Source of the DNA: Methanosarcina sp. MTP4
Lineage (GTDB): Archaea; Halobacteriota; Methanosarcinia; Methanosarcinales; Methanosarcinaceae
Assembly: GCF_000970045.1 (NCBI RefSeq)
Contig: NZ_CP009505.1
Span: 2,480,001 to 2,544,000 of the forward strand
Direction of reading: 5' to 3'
Length of the DNA: 64,000 bases
Made by a program: the position numbers and the translations under genes. The notes under the pieces are model-generated. The model was not told the DNA's origin, made no database searches, and was given only the letters and a program-made list of their open reading frames with translations. Positions 1-10,513 of the stretch are shown here, in pieces (positions within the stretch are counted from its first letter, which is position 1; each line of letters opens with the position of its first letter).

Positions 1-235
1 TCATCGAAGTTCGGTAAAAAAACGTTGAAATATCCATTTCAGGTCCATCTGCGGGGAGGCAACAGGCTCCTTTTCCATGTTTCTATAATAAAGCTTAAAT
101 TGAGTGCAGTAATTACTGAATAAAATGTACTGACTGACCGGACCTGATAACCGGACTTGATAAACTAAATTATAACCGAAGCATGTAAAGAATAGGATGC
201 TTTTACGCTCTAAAAGGAGCAGGTTTACTTCACCA
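1..235. other. AT-rich sequence upstream of the ileS leader
   Basis: I see no convincing gene here. The stretch is AT-rich and probably holds the ileS promoter, because T/A-rich segments lie around 85-125. A 25-codon frame on the minus strand ends at the left edge, but it is too short to support. Confidence 0.4.
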
Positions 236-417
236 ATTAACCTTATCGATTAACCTTATCGATTAACCTTGTCGATTAACCTTATCGATCAACCTTGTCG
301 ATTAACCTTATCGATTAACTTTATCAATCAACTTTATCAATCAACTTTATCAATCAACCTTATCAATCAACTTTATCAATCAACCTTATCAATCAACTTT
401 ATCAATCAACCTTATCT
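236..417. repeat. 14-copy 13-bp tandem repeat in the ileS leader
   Basis: Fourteen consecutive 13-bp units of the form attaaccttatcg or atcaactttatca run from 236 to 417 and stop 19 bp before the ileS ATG. The first six or seven units carry the cgatt/cgatc form and the later ones the caatc form, so two sub-families can be seen, as expected from stepwise expansion. A 13-bp period is not a multiple of three. A frame reading through it into ileS gives a 13-residue pseudo-repeat that is not part of the enzyme. Confidence 0.93.
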
Positions 418-436
418 TTCACAGGGAGACCCCCAC

Positions 437-3400
437 ATGATAAAAGAAATTACTGCCAAGTATGATGCAGGACAAATCGAACAAAAGGTAACGCAATTCT
501 GGGAAGACAGCGACGCGTACCGGAAGACCCGGGAACACCGCAAGCCCGGAAAAAAGCTCTTCTTCGTAGACGGCCCGCCCTACACCACAGGGCACATTCA
601 CCTGGGGACTGCCTGGAACAAGATTATCAAGGACTCCATTCTCCGCTATTATTCCATGAATAACCGCAACATCATGGAGCGGCCGGGCTGGGACATGCAC
701 GGACTGCCGATTGAGGTTAAGGTAGAAGGCTTGCTCGGCTTCAAGTCCAAGAAGGACATCGAGAGCTTCGGGGTAGGCAACTTCATCGGGAAGTGTAAGG
801 AATTCGCCATCACCCAGAAGGAGGCTATGACAGAGCAGTTCGAGCGCCTCGGGACCTGGCTCTTGTGGGAAGACCCCTACATGACCCTGAAAGACGAGTA
901 CATCGAAGCTGCCTGGTGGACTCTCAAGCAGGCCCAGGAAAAGGACCTCCTGGATGTGGGCAAGCGTGTGGTCAACTGGTGCCCCCGCTGCGAAACCGCA
1001 ATTGCAGACTCCGAGGTCGAGTATGAGGATAGGACCGACCCTTCCATCTATGTCAAGTTCAAGGTCAAGGGGGAGGAAAACACCTTCATCGTGATCTGGA
1101 CCACAACCCCCTGGACCATTCCCTCGAACATCGCCGTTGCTGTCCACCCCTCCTTTGAATACGCTAAGTTTAGGGTGGTAAGGCAGGACGGAAAGGAAGA
1201 AATCCTGATCGCCGCAACCCCCCTCATCGAAAACGTGCTCAAGAAGGGCAGGTACACGGACTACGAAATCCTTGAGACCATGCTCGGGGAAGACGTTGCA
1301 GGGCTTGAGTACGAAAGCCCGCTCGGGGACCTGGTGCCTGTCCAGAAAGAGTTCAAACACAACGTCTATGAGGCCGAATACGTAACTGCAGAAAATACTG
1401 GCTGTGTGCACATCGCCCCCGGACACGGGATGGACGACTTTGCCGTGGGGATCAAGAATAAGCTGCCCATTTTCTGTCCCGTAGGCCCTAACGGCTCTTA
1501 CACCGAAGAAGCAGGCAGCTACGCAGGCCAGAACATCCGGGAGGCAAACCCCGGGATCATCAAGGACCTGCAAGAGCGCGACCGCCTCCTTGCCGAAGAG
1601 ACCATCACCCACAGGTACGGGCACTGCTGGCGCTGCAAGACTCCGATCATCTACCTGGCAACAGAACAGTGGTTCCTTAAAATTACCGATCTCAAGGAAA
1701 AAATGCTCCAGGAAATCGATGCCGTGGACTGGTATCCTGACTGGGCAGGCTCAGCCCGTTTCAGGACCTGGGTGGAAGGCGCACGGGACTGGTGTATCTC
1801 CAGGCAGCGCTATTGGGGAGTCCCGATTCCGGTCTGGAAATGCCCGAAGTGTAACAGCATAGAGGTCATCGGGACCAAGGAAGAACTGATTGAGAGGTCC
1901 TCCAACGCAGGGGGGGAAATCGAGCTGCACCGGCCCTATGTGGACGAAGTGACCATCCCCTGTGAATGCGGCGGCGAGAAAAAGCGTGTTGAAGACGTCT
2001 TTGACGTCTGGTTTGACTCTGCAGTTGCTTCCTGGGCAACCCTGAAGTTCCCGCACAGCAGGGAAGACTTTGACGAATGGTGGCCTGCCGACTTCATCAC
2101 TGAAGGCCACGACCAGACCCGCGGCTGGTTCTATTCCCAGCTTGGAGCCAGCATGGTGAACTTTGGAAAAGCTCCTTACAAGAGCGTACTCATGCACGGT
2201 TTCACCCTGGACTCCACCGGAAAGAAGATGTCCAAAAGTCTCGGAAATGTTGTCACCCCCCAGGAAGTGATCGACAAAGTCGGAGCCGACACCCTCAGGG
2301 CTTACGTGCTCTCAACCAGCGCCCCCTGGGAAGACCTGAAGTTCAACATGGAAGAAGTGGCAACCGTTAACCGCTCCATCAACATCCTCTGGAACGTCTT
2401 CAGGTTCCCCCTGCCCTACATGGCCCTGGATAAATTCGACCCCATGCAGGTCTCCCTGGACTCCGTAAAAGGCGCCCTCAGGGAAGAGGACAAATGGATC
2501 CTTTCCAGACTGCAGTCCGTGATCAAAGCCGTGGATGACGCCATGAGCGGCTACCTGCTCCATAAAGCTGTCAGGGAAATTTTCGAGTTCACCCTGGAAG
2601 ACCTTTCCCGCTGGTACATCCAGCTCATCAGGCCCAGGACCTGGACCGAAGCCGACGACCCGGACAAACTTGCCGCCTACCGTGTGCTCTACGAGATCTA
2701 CGTAACCCTCACAAAGCTGATCGCCCCCTTCATGCCCTTCCTGGCTGAAGAGATGTACCAGAACCTGGGCCGGAACGTGGACCCCGCTGCCCTCGAGTCC
2801 GTCCACATGTGCGACTGGCCAACGGTCAACGAGGCTCTCCGGGACCCCGAACTCGAAGTTTCCATGGCCCTGGTCAGGGACGTTGTGGAAGCTGCCTCAA
2901 ACGCCCGCCAGAAAGCAGGCAGGAAACTCAGGTGGCCGATTTCCCGGATTATCCTGAGCCCCGAAAGCGAAGAAGCTGCAACAGCGGTCAAACGGCTCAA
3001 ATCCGTCCTGATGGACCAGACAAACTCCAAGGACATCGTGCTCACCGCCGTTGGCGAAAGCTGGGACGAACTGGGTCTCGAAGTAATCCCCAACCCTGGC
3101 AAGATCGGCCCCGTCTTCAAGAAGGACGCCGGAAAAGTAGTCCCCGCCCTGAAGGAACTTGACGGTGTTTTCCTCAAGAAAGCCTTTGCCGAAGCCGGCG
3201 AGTTCGAACTCACCCTTGCTGACGGCTCGGTCGTGACCGTCACCCCCGAAATGGCAAACTTCAACGAAACCCTCCCCGAAGGTGTCGCAAGTGCCGACTC
3301 CGACGCAGGCCTCGTCTATGTGGACGCCAACCTGACTCCCGAACTCGAAGCCGAAGGGTTCACAAGGGAAGTTATCCGCAGGGTCCAGGACATGAGAAAG

Positions 3401-3631
3401 GAACTCGACCTCATTGTTGACGATAACATCATAGCCCTGGTCCAGATCGATGACGACAGGGTCCTTGACCTGGTAGACACCCTTGGTGAACTTCTCGCAG
3501 AAGAAGTCCGGGCAAGCATCCTCGAGCTCTCCAACGAAGACGAAATCACCGGAGACCTCGTAAAGGACTGGGAAGTCGAAGGCATTGCCATGAAGATCGG
3601 AATCGCAAAGGACCTGGAATCAGACGACTGA
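437..3631 (+). CDS. ileS: Isoleucyl-tRNA synthetase
   Basis: Charges tRNA-Ile with isoleucine in the cytoplasm. The class Ia signature [11 protein letters not shown] lies at about residues 47-57 and KMSKS at about residue 597, with TTTPWTIPS of the editing domain between them. Cysteine pairs such as WCPRC suggest structural zinc. The C-terminal anticodon-binding region is complete, and 1064 residues is normal for archaeal IleRS. I chose the ATG at 437, preceded by a gggag ribosome-binding site, because the reading frame upstream only translates the 13-bp tandem repeat. mptE follows 55 bp downstream on the same strand and may be co-transcribed. The identification is secure. Confidence 0.97.
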   Translation: MIKEITAKYDAGQIEQKVTQFWEDSDAYRKTREHRKPGKKLFFVDGPPYTTGHIHLGTAWNKIIKDSILRYYSMNNRNIMERPGWDMHGLPIEVKVEGLLGFKSKKDIESFGVGNFIGKCKEFAITQKEAMTEQFERLGTWLLWEDPYMTLKDEYIEAAWWTLKQAQEKDLLDVGKRVVNWCPRCETAIADSEVEYEDRTDPSIYVKFKVKGEENTFIVIWTTTPWTIPSNIAVAVHPSFEYAKFRVVRQDGKEEILIAATPLIENVLKKGRYTDYEILETMLGEDVAGLEYESPLGDLVPVQKEFKHNVYEAEYVTAENTGCVHIAPGHGMDDFAVGIKNKLPIFCPVGPNGSYTEEAGSYAGQNIREANPGIIKDLQERDRLLAEETITHRYGHCWRCKTPIIYLATEQWFLKITDLKEKMLQEIDAVDWYPDWAGSARFRTWVEGARDWCISRQRYWGVPIPVWKCPKCNSIEVIGTKEELIERSSNAGGEIELHRPYVDEVTIPCECGGEKKRVEDVFDVWFDSAVASWATLKFPHSREDFDEWWPADFITEGHDQTRGWFYSQLGASMVNFGKAPYKSVLMHGFTLDSTGKKMSKSLGNVVTPQEVIDKVGADTLRAYVLSTSAPWEDLKFNMEEVATVNRSINILWNVFRFPLPYMALDKFDPMQVSLDSVKGALREEDKWILSRLQSVIKAVDDAMSGYLLHKAVREIFEFTLEDLSRWYIQLIRPRTWTEADDPDKLAAYRVLYEIYVTLTKLIAPFMPFLAEEMYQNLGRNVDPAALESVHMCDWPTVNEALRDPELEVSMALVRDVVEAASNARQKAGRKLRWPISRIILSPESEEAATAVKRLKSVLMDQTNSKDIVLTAVGESWDELGLEVIPNPGKIGPVFKKDAGKVVPALKELDGVFLKKAFAEAGEFELTLADGSVVTVTPEMANFNETLPEGVASADSDAGLVYVDANLTPELEAEGFTREVIRRVQDMRKELDLIVDDNIIALVQIDDDRVLDLVDTLGELLAEEVRASILELSNEDEITGDLVKDWEVEGIAMKIGIAKDLESDD

Positions 3632-3686
3632 AGGAATAAACAACTAACAGAAAAAAATAACAAGGAAAAAAGGAAAATGGAGAGGA

Positions 3687-4337
3687 GTGATTAATCTGGA
3701 CTTTGCCGCCTGGGAACCGATCTACGAGCGAATCCTGGCTGATTTCGGCTTCGACCGTACCGGGGATGAAGAGGCAGCCCGGCTCCTCTCCAAAATGCTG
3801 ACAGAAGAAAACACTGTCAGCCTCTCCGAACTTAATACAACGATTTCCGGAAAACCCGTCCTTGTCTGCGGAAACGCCCCGAAACTCCGGGCTGAGCTTT
3901 CGGAAATAGACCTTTCCTCTTTTGTAATAATCGCAGCCGACGGAGCCGCCGCCGTCCTGATGGACCTCGGCCGAGTACCCGAAGTCATCTGCACCGACCT
4001 TGACGGCAATTCCGAAGCAGACATCGAAAAAGAAATCCTCGCCTCTGAAAAAGGCGCTCTCGTCCTCATCCACGCCCACGGGGACAACACCGACAAGCTC
4101 GAAAAATACGTGTCCCGCTTCAAGCGCTTCATAGCCACGACCCAGGCTGAGCCTTTTGACCGCGTCTACAACTTCGGCGGCTTCAGTGATGGGGACCGCT
4201 GCGTCTTTGTGGCGAAAGAGTTTGGGGCAACGAGCGTCAGGCTTGCGGGATTTGATTTTGAAGATCCCGGGGTTAATCCTATTAAGAAGATGAAGTTGAA
4301 GTGGGCGAAGGAATTAATTGAGATCTGCGGGATTTGA
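3687..4337 (+). CDS. mptE: 6-hydroxymethyl-7,8-dihydropterin pyrophosphokinase (MptE-type, DUF115)
   Basis: Predicted to transfer pyrophosphate from ATP to 6-hydroxymethyl-7,8-dihydropterin, a step in tetrahydromethanopterin (tetrahydrosarcinapterin) synthesis. The 216-residue protein shows the DUF115 pattern: GKPVLVCGNAP near residue 55, IIAADGAA near 82, VICTDLDGN near 100 and IHAHGDN near 128, with a C-terminal NFGGFSDGDR segment. It starts with GTG at 3687 directly behind ggagagga; a nearby ATG at 3677 is out of frame. It follows ileS closely. The role comes from family knowledge (archaeal MptE) and the motifs fit well. Confidence 0.9.
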   Translation: MINLDFAAWEPIYERILADFGFDRTGDEEAARLLSKMLTEENTVSLSELNTTISGKPVLVCGNAPKLRAELSEIDLSSFVIIAADGAAAVLMDLGRVPEVICTDLDGNSEADIEKEILASEKGALVLIHAHGDNTDKLEKYVSRFKRFIATTQAEPFDRVYNFGGFSDGDRCVFVAKEFGATSVRLAGFDFEDPGVNPIKKMKLKWAKELIEICGI

Positions 4338-4795
4338 AAAACGAGGGATGGATTTTTTATTCTCGATTTTAGTATTCTTTTTTGGGGCTGGTTTTTACTT
4401 TCTGCTTTTGTATCCTCTCTGTGGCCGTTTTTAACTAATCTTTGCAAACTCTTTTTCGGGGCTGCCGGAATACCGTATTTCCGTCGTTTTTGTTCGCGCG
4501 AAGCGCGCCTGCCCGAAACTGCCCTCTAATTTGAAAAAAAGCAGAAAATAGTCCCAACATGCCATTTATCACTTTTATGGAAAAATGCCGTGAATTTAAT
4601 CCGTTTTAATCATTTTTAATTATTTTTTCCATCATAAGGAAATGATTCAAGTGATATAGTTTTCTTATGCCCACTTTTTTAGGAAAAACTGACAAAATTA
4701 ACAACACTTATATCATAATTTTGAAATATGATGTTATCAAATAGTCATCTCACTCAATTTAAGATAAAAGTAATGAGATCGGATATGGGGATAAC
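4338..4795. other. Intergenic region between mptE and the HD-STAND gene
   Basis: No gene seen. A small GC-rich hairpin (gcgcg, loop aag, cgcgc) lies near 4495-4508 in otherwise AT-rich DNA and may mark the end of the ileS-mptE transcript. The region from 4640 to 4760 is very AT-rich and probably contains the promoter of the following gene, whose ATG is preceded by a gggg motif. Confidence 0.45.
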
Positions 4796-7700
4796 ATGCC
4801 CGGATTTACAAAAGTAGAAAACCGTATTTTACAAAAATATATTTCAGATCCTAAGTTATCTAACAGCCTTGCTTCAATTCGTGGGGTCATGGAAAGTATC
4901 TGGGCAAATGACGCACCAAGAATAGTACAGAATTACACGGACCATGGTATTGAGCACAGTGAAAGAATTGCTTACTTTGTAGAAAAGTTGCTCCAGGTAA
5001 ATCCTGATGCAGAATTTTCAGAACAAGAAATTTACCTGCTTCTCGCAGGCGTTTATTTGCATGACATCGGGATGCAGTGCGATGTTGTCGAGTATCCTGC
5101 AATAAAGGAAAGGGCCGAGGATGAGGATTTAGACGCAAAGTTCGATAAAGAATTTACCGCAGAAACAACAAATGGCTATTCCTCAGAAGAGCAGAACGAA
5201 ATCCGCAAGAATCATCATCTTCTTTCCGCAGCCTGGATTGACTACCTGTATAAAGGAAATGATCCGGAGTTATCTCCTGCGATCAAAAGTTTACCTTATG
5301 ATCTTGTGGACGATTTAATGGATGTGTGTAAATTCCATTCAAAATTACCAATAAGTGATTGTCCTGACTCTTTTAACTCTGATCCGAACAGTCGCAAAAA
5401 AATGGTCGCTGCACTTTTGCGTTTTGCTGATGAACTTGATATAAGCAATACACGTGTTAATATCGGGACTGCAAAGATTTTTGCCATATACCCAGATAAT
5501 AGTGTTTACTGGTGGCTACACAACTATACAAAAGTCAATTTTGTTGATCCTAACAAAATTCGCCTTAAAGTCCATTTGCATCCTGAAGACTTTGAATCAT
5601 ATGGCTCCTTTGTGCGTGAAGAATATATCACTCATTTTAAAAGCAAAAATCAGCTTGTCTTAGACGCGCTGGTTGAACAGAATATTTCTTTAGTAATCGA
5701 TACTAATTCAGACGTTGTGGCACACAAACGTGCTGAAAAGTTCCCTCCTGAGATAACTGCTGTTTTGGACAAAAAGATACAAGAAAGTGACTTGTCTCCT
5801 AATTCTCAGATTCAAGTTATTGCTAAAAACTCTGATTCCAAGCCTATAGAAATTTTGCCACCTCAGACTATCAAGGAAGTTAACGAGGGAATTTCAAATA
5901 TTCCACATTTAAGGAACCCTCGTTTCACAGGTCGTGAAGATAAGTTAAAACAAATCCATGAAGCCCTTATTTCAAATAATGCAGTTGCTTTATCTCAACC
6001 CGTTGCAGTATGCGGACTCGGAGGTATTGGCAAAACACAAACTGCGATTGAATATACCTATCGTTACCGTGATGAATATGGATTCATATTCTGGGTAAAA
6101 GCCGATTCTACAGATTCGATTATTTCGGATTATGTCGGTATCGCAAAATCATTGAATTTACCGGTTAAAAATGACTCAGACCAGAACACTATTGTGGCGG
6201 CTGTATTGAACTGGTTTAGGACCAATGAGGACTGGTTACTTATTATCGACAATGCAGATGACCCTTCTTTTGTAAAGGATTTTCTTCCCCCAAGTCCTAA
6301 AGGACATATCCTCTTGACTTCAAGAGCACGAGTTTTTGATGCACTGGGGATTACGAGTTTAGTTGAAATGGAGGAGATGTACCCTGACGAAGCTAAGAAC
6401 TTCTTGCTAAAGCGTACAGCGCGTGTTGATCCAGATCAACAGGAAATCGAAGCACTTGAGAAACTGATACATGAACTTGGTTATCTTCCATTGGCTTTAG
6501 AACAGGCCGGAGCTTACATATATGCAAATAACTCCAGCTTCAAAGATTATCTGATAAGTTATAAAAAACGTGGCCTGAAGTTATTGGAAAAATCTCTTAT
6601 TGATAAGAGCAAGTATCCAGAATCGATATCTACCACTTGGTTGATGAACTTCGATGAGGTGAAGAAAAACTCAGAAGTTTCAGCGGATATTTTATTTGCA
6701 AGCGCTTTTCTAAATCCCCACAAAATCCCTGCAGAAATCTTTTGCAAAGGTGCGGAGAAGTTAGGATCACTAATTTCTGCTGAATTTAGTGATGTTGATA
6801 CCGATCCACTTGTTTTTGATGAAGTACTCAAACCACTCTGGCAGTACTCTTTAATTGACCGTGATGCCGGTTGCCATACTTATGATATTCACCGCCTTGT
6901 ACAAGCTGTTCTTAGAGATGGAATGAAAAATGATGAACAGTATCTCTGGGCTGAACGTGTTATTAAAGCTGTAAATTGTGCATTTCCTGAAGTGGAGTAT
7001 AAAAATTGGGAGCTTTGTGATAAGCTTCTTCCACATGCACTGACCTGTGCAGAATATATCAAACAATGGGGCCTGGAAACTGAAGAGTCCTCAAAATTGC
7101 TAAATGCAAGTGGAAGTTACCTGCATAAACGTGCACGTTTCAAGGAAAGCGAACCGTTCTTGAAAAGTTCATTGGAAATTCGAAAAAAAGTGCTAGAACC
7201 TGAGCATTTTGACCTTTCTGAGAGTTTCAACAATTTAGCTGAACTTTACAAAGATTTGGCTAGGTATTCAGAAGCTGAACCACTATATGCGCGTGCATTA
7301 GAAATTCGAGAAAATGTTTTAAATCCAGATAATCCAGCCATAGCAGAGAGTCTCAACAACTTAGCGGAGCTTTTTACAATTTTGGCTAGGTATTCAGAAG
7401 CGGAATCACTGTGTGTGCGTGCATTAGAAATCCGAGAAAATGTTTTAAATCCAGATGATCCGGATATAGCAGAGAGTCTCAGCAATCTGGCTGGAGTTTA
7501 TCGAGATTTAGGCAGATATTCAGAAGCTGAACCTCTGTACACCCGTGCCCTGGGAATCACAGAAAAAGCGCTTGGCCCTGAACATCCAGATGTAGGTACT
7601 TTCCTTAACAATCTGGCTGTAGTTTATCAAGATTTAGGCAGGTCTTCTGAAGCCGAACCTCTCAATATTCGTTCCCTGAGAATCACAGAAAAAGCGCTTG

Positions 7701-8221
7701 GCCCTGAACATCCGATTGTAGGTACTTGCCTTAACAATCTGGCTCTAGTTTATCAAGATTTAGGTAGATCTTCCGAAGCCGAATCTCTCAATATTCGTGC
7801 CCTGAGAATCACAGAAAAAGCGCTTGGCCCTGAACATCCAGATGTAGGTATTCGCCTTAACAATCTGGCTGGAGTTTATCAAGATTTAGGTAGATCTTCC
7901 GAAGCCGAATCTCTGTATACCCGTGCCCTGGGAATCACAGAAAAAGCGCTTGGCTCTGAACATCCAGATGTAGGTATTCGCCTTAAAAATTTAGCACAAT
8001 TTTTCCGTAATCAAAATAAATACCTTAAGGCCAGACCTTATTATGAGCGAGCAATTAAAGTTGTGGAAAAAACCAAGGGTGAAAATAGTCTTGATTTTGC
8101 TGACCTTTTAAAGAGTTATGCTTCTTTGTTAAATAATATGAAAAGGAATCGAGAAGCTACCAGAATATCTAAACGAGTTACAAAAATACGTTCTAATATA
8201 AAAAAAGGAAACGAAAAGTAA
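4796..8221 (+). CDS. HD-domain / NB-ARC (STAND) NTPase / TPR protein
   Basis: A 1141-residue multidomain protein. Residues about 1-300 form an HD-type phosphohydrolase domain: DHGIEHSERI at 49-58, LHD at 88-90, KNHH at 138-141 and LLRFADELDIS at 207-217. Residues about 370-600 are an NB-ARC/STAND ATPase with Walker A GLGGIGKT at 407-414, Walker B LLIIDNADD at 481-489, sensor LTSR at 507-510 and a LPLALEQAG motif near 564. The C-terminal third holds 42-residue tetratricopeptide repeats of the kinesin-light-chain type. The order effector-switch-sensor is that of NLR-like STAND proteins, several of which act in prokaryotic antiviral defence or signalling. A role here is inferred. The gene stands alone, and its codon use is more AT-rich than that of ileS, which is compatible with transfer. 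Confidence 0.88.
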   Translation: MPGFTKVENRILQKYISDPKLSNSLASIRGVMESIWANDAPRIVQNYTDHGIEHSERIAYFVEKLLQVNPDAEFSEQEIYLLLAGVYLHDIGMQCDVVEYPAIKERAEDEDLDAKFDKEFTAETTNGYSSEEQNEIRKNHHLLSAAWIDYLYKGNDPELSPAIKSLPYDLVDDLMDVCKFHSKLPISDCPDSFNSDPNSRKKMVAALLRFADELDISNTRVNIGTAKIFAIYPDNSVYWWLHNYTKVNFVDPNKIRLKVHLHPEDFESYGSFVREEYITHFKSKNQLVLDALVEQNISLVIDTNSDVVAHKRAEKFPPEITAVLDKKIQESDLSPNSQIQVIAKNSDSKPIEILPPQTIKEVNEGISNIPHLRNPRFTGREDKLKQIHEALISNNAVALSQPVAVCGLGGIGKTQTAIEYTYRYRDEYGFIFWVKADSTDSIISDYVGIAKSLNLPVKNDSDQNTIVAAVLNWFRTNEDWLLIIDNADDPSFVKDFLPPSPKGHILLTSRARVFDALGITSLVEMEEMYPDEAKNFLLKRTARVDPDQQEIEALEKLIHELGYLPLALEQAGAYIYANNSSFKDYLISYKKRGLKLLEKSLIDKSKYPESISTTWLMNFDEVKKNSEVSADILFASAFLNPHKIPAEIFCKGAEKLGSLISAEFSDVDTDPLVFDEVLKPLWQYSLIDRDAGCHTYDIHRLVQAVLRDGMKNDEQYLWAERVIKAVNCAFPEVEYKNWELCDKLLPHALTCAEYIKQWGLETEESSKLLNASGSYLHKRARFKESEPFLKSSLEIRKKVLEPEHFDLSESFNNLAELYKDLARYSEAEPLYARALEIRENVLNPDNPAIAESLNNLAELFTILARYSEAESLCVRALEIRENVLNPDDPDIAESLSNLAGVYRDLGRYSEAEPLYTRALGITEKALGPEHPDVGTFLNNLAVVYQDLGRSSEAEPLNIRSLRITEKALGPEHPIVGTCLNNLALVYQDLGRSSEAESLNIRALRITEKALGPEHPDVGIRLNNLAGVYQDLGRSSEAESLYTRALGITEKALGSEHPDVGIRLKNLAQFFRNQNKYLKARPYYERAIKVVEKTKGENSLDFADLLKSYASLLNNMKRNREATRISKRVTKIRSNIKKGNEK
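7214..8095 (+). repeat. 126-bp tandem repeats encoding 42-residue TPR units
   Basis: About seven units begin at 7214, 7340, 7466, 7592, 7718, 7844 and 7970, exactly 126 bp apart. Units in the middle (about 7500-7980) are nearly identical in DNA, for instance the recurring codons for ITEKALGPEHP, while the first and last are more diverged. This is the pattern of recent unit duplication or gene conversion inside a TPR sensor domain. Confidence 0.9.
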
Positions 8222-8408
8222 GCTCAACTTAGCCATTTTTGTTTCTTTTTGAGCTTTGAACGTTTTTTGCTTTCACTCTCTGGTTAGTCTTTCAATTTTA
8301 ATTCTGAGTAAACCGGGCTTTTGCCCGGAACAAGACAGACTCGATAAGGCTATTCCGGCTGCTTCGGTTTAAGTTCAGCATCAGCACGTCTTTTTTAAAA
8401 CCCCGGTT

Positions 8409-9014
8409 TTATTCCATCCTCCTGATCGCGAAAACCACCCCTACCACTGCTGCAAGCACCCACACCAAACTAATGAAAGGAGTGCTTTCTGATTCAGGAA
8501 CTGAACCCGTATCTCCTTCTTCCGGCTCACCTTCAACCCCATCACCACCAGTCTCATTTCCTTCCTGCCACTTCCCCTGCACTTTCAGTTCCTCAATCAC
8601 GGCACCTCTATCGGACACCGGGCGCTTTCCGGGGAATTCTACGGACACTTTGAAGAGCCGGTCCTCCAGGTCCAGGTCCTTCAGCATGAGGAGCACTTCT
8701 TCATTTTCCTCGAATTCGGGCTGGTCTTCGGTCCAGACGCCTGTGCCGGTTTCGGTTCTCACCTTTATGGTTTCGGCGGGCAGGGGGTTATAAAGCCACT
8801 CTTCGACTGTGATTGTAAAGATGGTATAGTCGTAATGCTCTTCTATGTCACTGACCGTTCCGATTGCTACTCGATCCGAGTGGTTGACCTGGTAGGGAAT
8901 TTCGACGGATTCTGCGATTAACTCGGCTGCTGCGGGGCTTGCGGTCAGGAAGAGCAGGCAGAGAGCCGGGACGATCAAAAGGATTGATGCTTGTTTCAAG
9001 GTTTTAGGGTTCAT
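8409..9014 (-). CDS. Exported protein with C-terminal membrane anchor, function unknown
   Basis: A 201-residue secreted protein. It has an N-terminal signal peptide (hydrophobic LLIVPALCLLFLTASPAAA, about residues 12-30), a soluble domain of about 120 residues, an acidic Gly/Glu-rich linker (about 147-172) and a C-terminal hydrophobic segment followed by RRME. The tail resembles archaeal cell-surface anchoring tails (PGF-CTERM-like) but is not a canonical copy. The soluble domain was not recognised. The gene points away from the HD-STAND gene's direction of reading and has no obvious operon partner. Confidence 0.75.
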   Translation of the reverse strand: MNPKTLKQASILLIVPALCLLFLTASPAAAELIAESVEIPYQVNHSDRVAIGTVSDIEEHYDYTIFTITVEEWLYNPLPAETIKVRTETGTGVWTEDQPEFEENEEVLLMLKDLDLEDRLFKVSVEFPGKRPVSDRGAVIEELKVQGKWQEGNETGGDGVEGEPEEGDTGSVPESESTPFISLVWVLAAVVGVVFAIRRME

Positions 9015-9299
9015 TATATTCTCCGATTCTCCTTTTTCAGGAGGAATTTTCTATTCCTTACTTTATCCTCCAACTTATTTATTGATTTTTTAAGGTGCAG
9101 TTTTATTCGCAGTTTAGGTTTGGGGTTTCCCGGAGAAAAGGGGGTCCGAAAAGAGCCTGGAAAAGTAAGACAAGTTTCCTGATGTAGGATTTTTGTGATT
9201 TACCATGGATTTTACGAGCCGGGATAGGGTTTCTGAAAAGCAAGTTAAATATACATTGCTTGTATAATTAGTAAATATATTAAAAAGGAGAGATGAAAC

Positions 9300-10340
9300 G
9301 TGCAGGACGAAATGACTTCAAGGGAACGAGTTCTGGCTATGCTCAGGCGGGAACCTGTAGATAGGGTCCCTGTAATCTCGGGTTCCGCTATGGTTGCGGA
9401 ATATACTAAGAAAAGCGGGGGAGTTTTTCCCGATTACCATCATGATGCGGAAATGATGGTCAATGCTGCGAGTCTGATGCATACGGATGCAGGGATAGAC
9501 AATATTGTCATGCCTTTCGGGATGTTTGTGGAATCCATGGCTCTCGGGCTTGAGGTTAAGATGGGAAGGATAGACATCCAGCCATCTGTCAAAGGATTCT
9601 TTGAAAAACCCGAGGACGTGGACCTTGACCCGGACAAATTCCTGGCAGACCCTTACGTCAGAACCACCATCGAAGCTACAGAGCTTGCAAAAGAAAAGTT
9701 TCCTGATGCTGCAATTACGCCTTTCCTTGTCGGGCCTGTCACTCTTGCGGGGTATCTGATGGGAGTTGATAAACTTGCGAATTTAAGCTGCAGGAGCCTG
9801 AATCAAGATGAGGTCATGGAAGAAATGATCGAATGGTTTTCCAAAGCCCTGGAAATTAATAAGATCTATGCAAGAGCATGCATTGAAGCCGGGGCAGACG
9901 TGCTTTACTATTCCGATGCTTCTGCTTCGCCCAACCTCGTTATCCCCTACTTTTACTACCAGGTGGGGGTGCCCGCGGAAATAGAACTCGGGGAATTCAT
10001 ACACAAACGGGGATGCCCATGGGAACTCCACATCTGCGGTGACACAACCCCGATTATCGAGGGTATGGCAGCCACCCGGGCAGACTGTCTCAGTGTCGAA
10101 CAGGCAGTCAAGATGGAAGAAGTCGTAAAGATCGCAAGGAACGTGCCCGTGGTCGGCAATGTAACCCCTCTCCTGATGATAGACGGTTCCGAAGAGCAGA
10201 TCCGGGAAGAAACGATAAAAGCGCTGGACGGAGGAGCAAAAGCAAGCATGCTTGGATGCGGTACACCTTCCCCCAGCAGTCCGGAAAGGCTCAAGCAGTG
10301 GGTAAAAGCAGTTACCGACTGGTCTGCCGAAAACCTGTGA
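9300..10340 (+). CDS. MtaA/MtbA-family methylcobamide:coenzyme M methyltransferase
   Basis: A 346-residue UroD-fold protein of the MtaA/MtbA family, which moves the methyl group from a methylated corrinoid protein to the thiol of coenzyme M. The zinc-binding set is visible as HIC at residues 244-246 and C320 in LGCGTP. The N-terminus (TSRERVLAMLRREPVDRVPV) is typical. The start is GTG at 9300 with ggag about 9 nt upstream; an ATG at 9312 is the alternative. A TATA-like ttaaatata lies at 9246-9254. The gene stands alone with no corrinoid partner next to it, so its methyl donor cannot be told. It is distinct from the MtaA-like genes at 44 and 57 kb. Confidence 0.85.
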   Translation: MQDEMTSRERVLAMLRREPVDRVPVISGSAMVAEYTKKSGGVFPDYHHDAEMMVNAASLMHTDAGIDNIVMPFGMFVESMALGLEVKMGRIDIQPSVKGFFEKPEDVDLDPDKFLADPYVRTTIEATELAKEKFPDAAITPFLVGPVTLAGYLMGVDKLANLSCRSLNQDEVMEEMIEWFSKALEINKIYARACIEAGADVLYYSDASASPNLVIPYFYYQVGVPAEIELGEFIHKRGCPWELHICGDTTPIIEGMAATRADCLSVEQAVKMEEVVKIARNVPVVGNVTPLLMIDGSEEQIREETIKALDGGAKASMLGCGTPSPSSPERLKQWVKAVTDWSAENL

Positions 10341-10405
10341 CCTTTCCGGATTAAGTGCTTAACAGTGAACTACCCGGAAAAATACCAGGAAGATACCAAA
10401 AAATA

Positions 10406-10513
10406 GCGAAAATAACGAAAGTAGCGAAAATAACGAAAGTAGCGAAAATAACGAAAGTAGCGAAAATAACGAAAGTAGCGAAAATAACGAAAGTAGCGAA
10501 AATAACGAAAACA
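10406..10513. repeat. Six-copy 18-bp tandem repeat
   Basis: Six 18-bp units of gcgaaaataacgaaagta run head to tail from 10406 to 10513, the last with a changed end. They follow the methyltransferase stop codon by about 65 bp. A frame reads through them as a repeated AKITKV peptide, but no ribosome-binding site or conserved continuation supports a gene. Confidence 0.93.

Noticed and set aside
1-78. A 25-codon minus-strand frame ending exactly at the window edge
   Set aside because: Too short, no ribosome-binding site, no recognisable sequence; the stop at position 1-3 is coincidence.
269-436. N-terminal extension of IleRS
   Set aside because: It only translates the 13-bp tandem repeat; the conserved protein begins at ATG 437 with a proper ribosome-binding site.
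419-1624. Long minus-strand frame opposite ileS
   Set aside because: Antisense shadow of a GC-rich coding region; no independent features.
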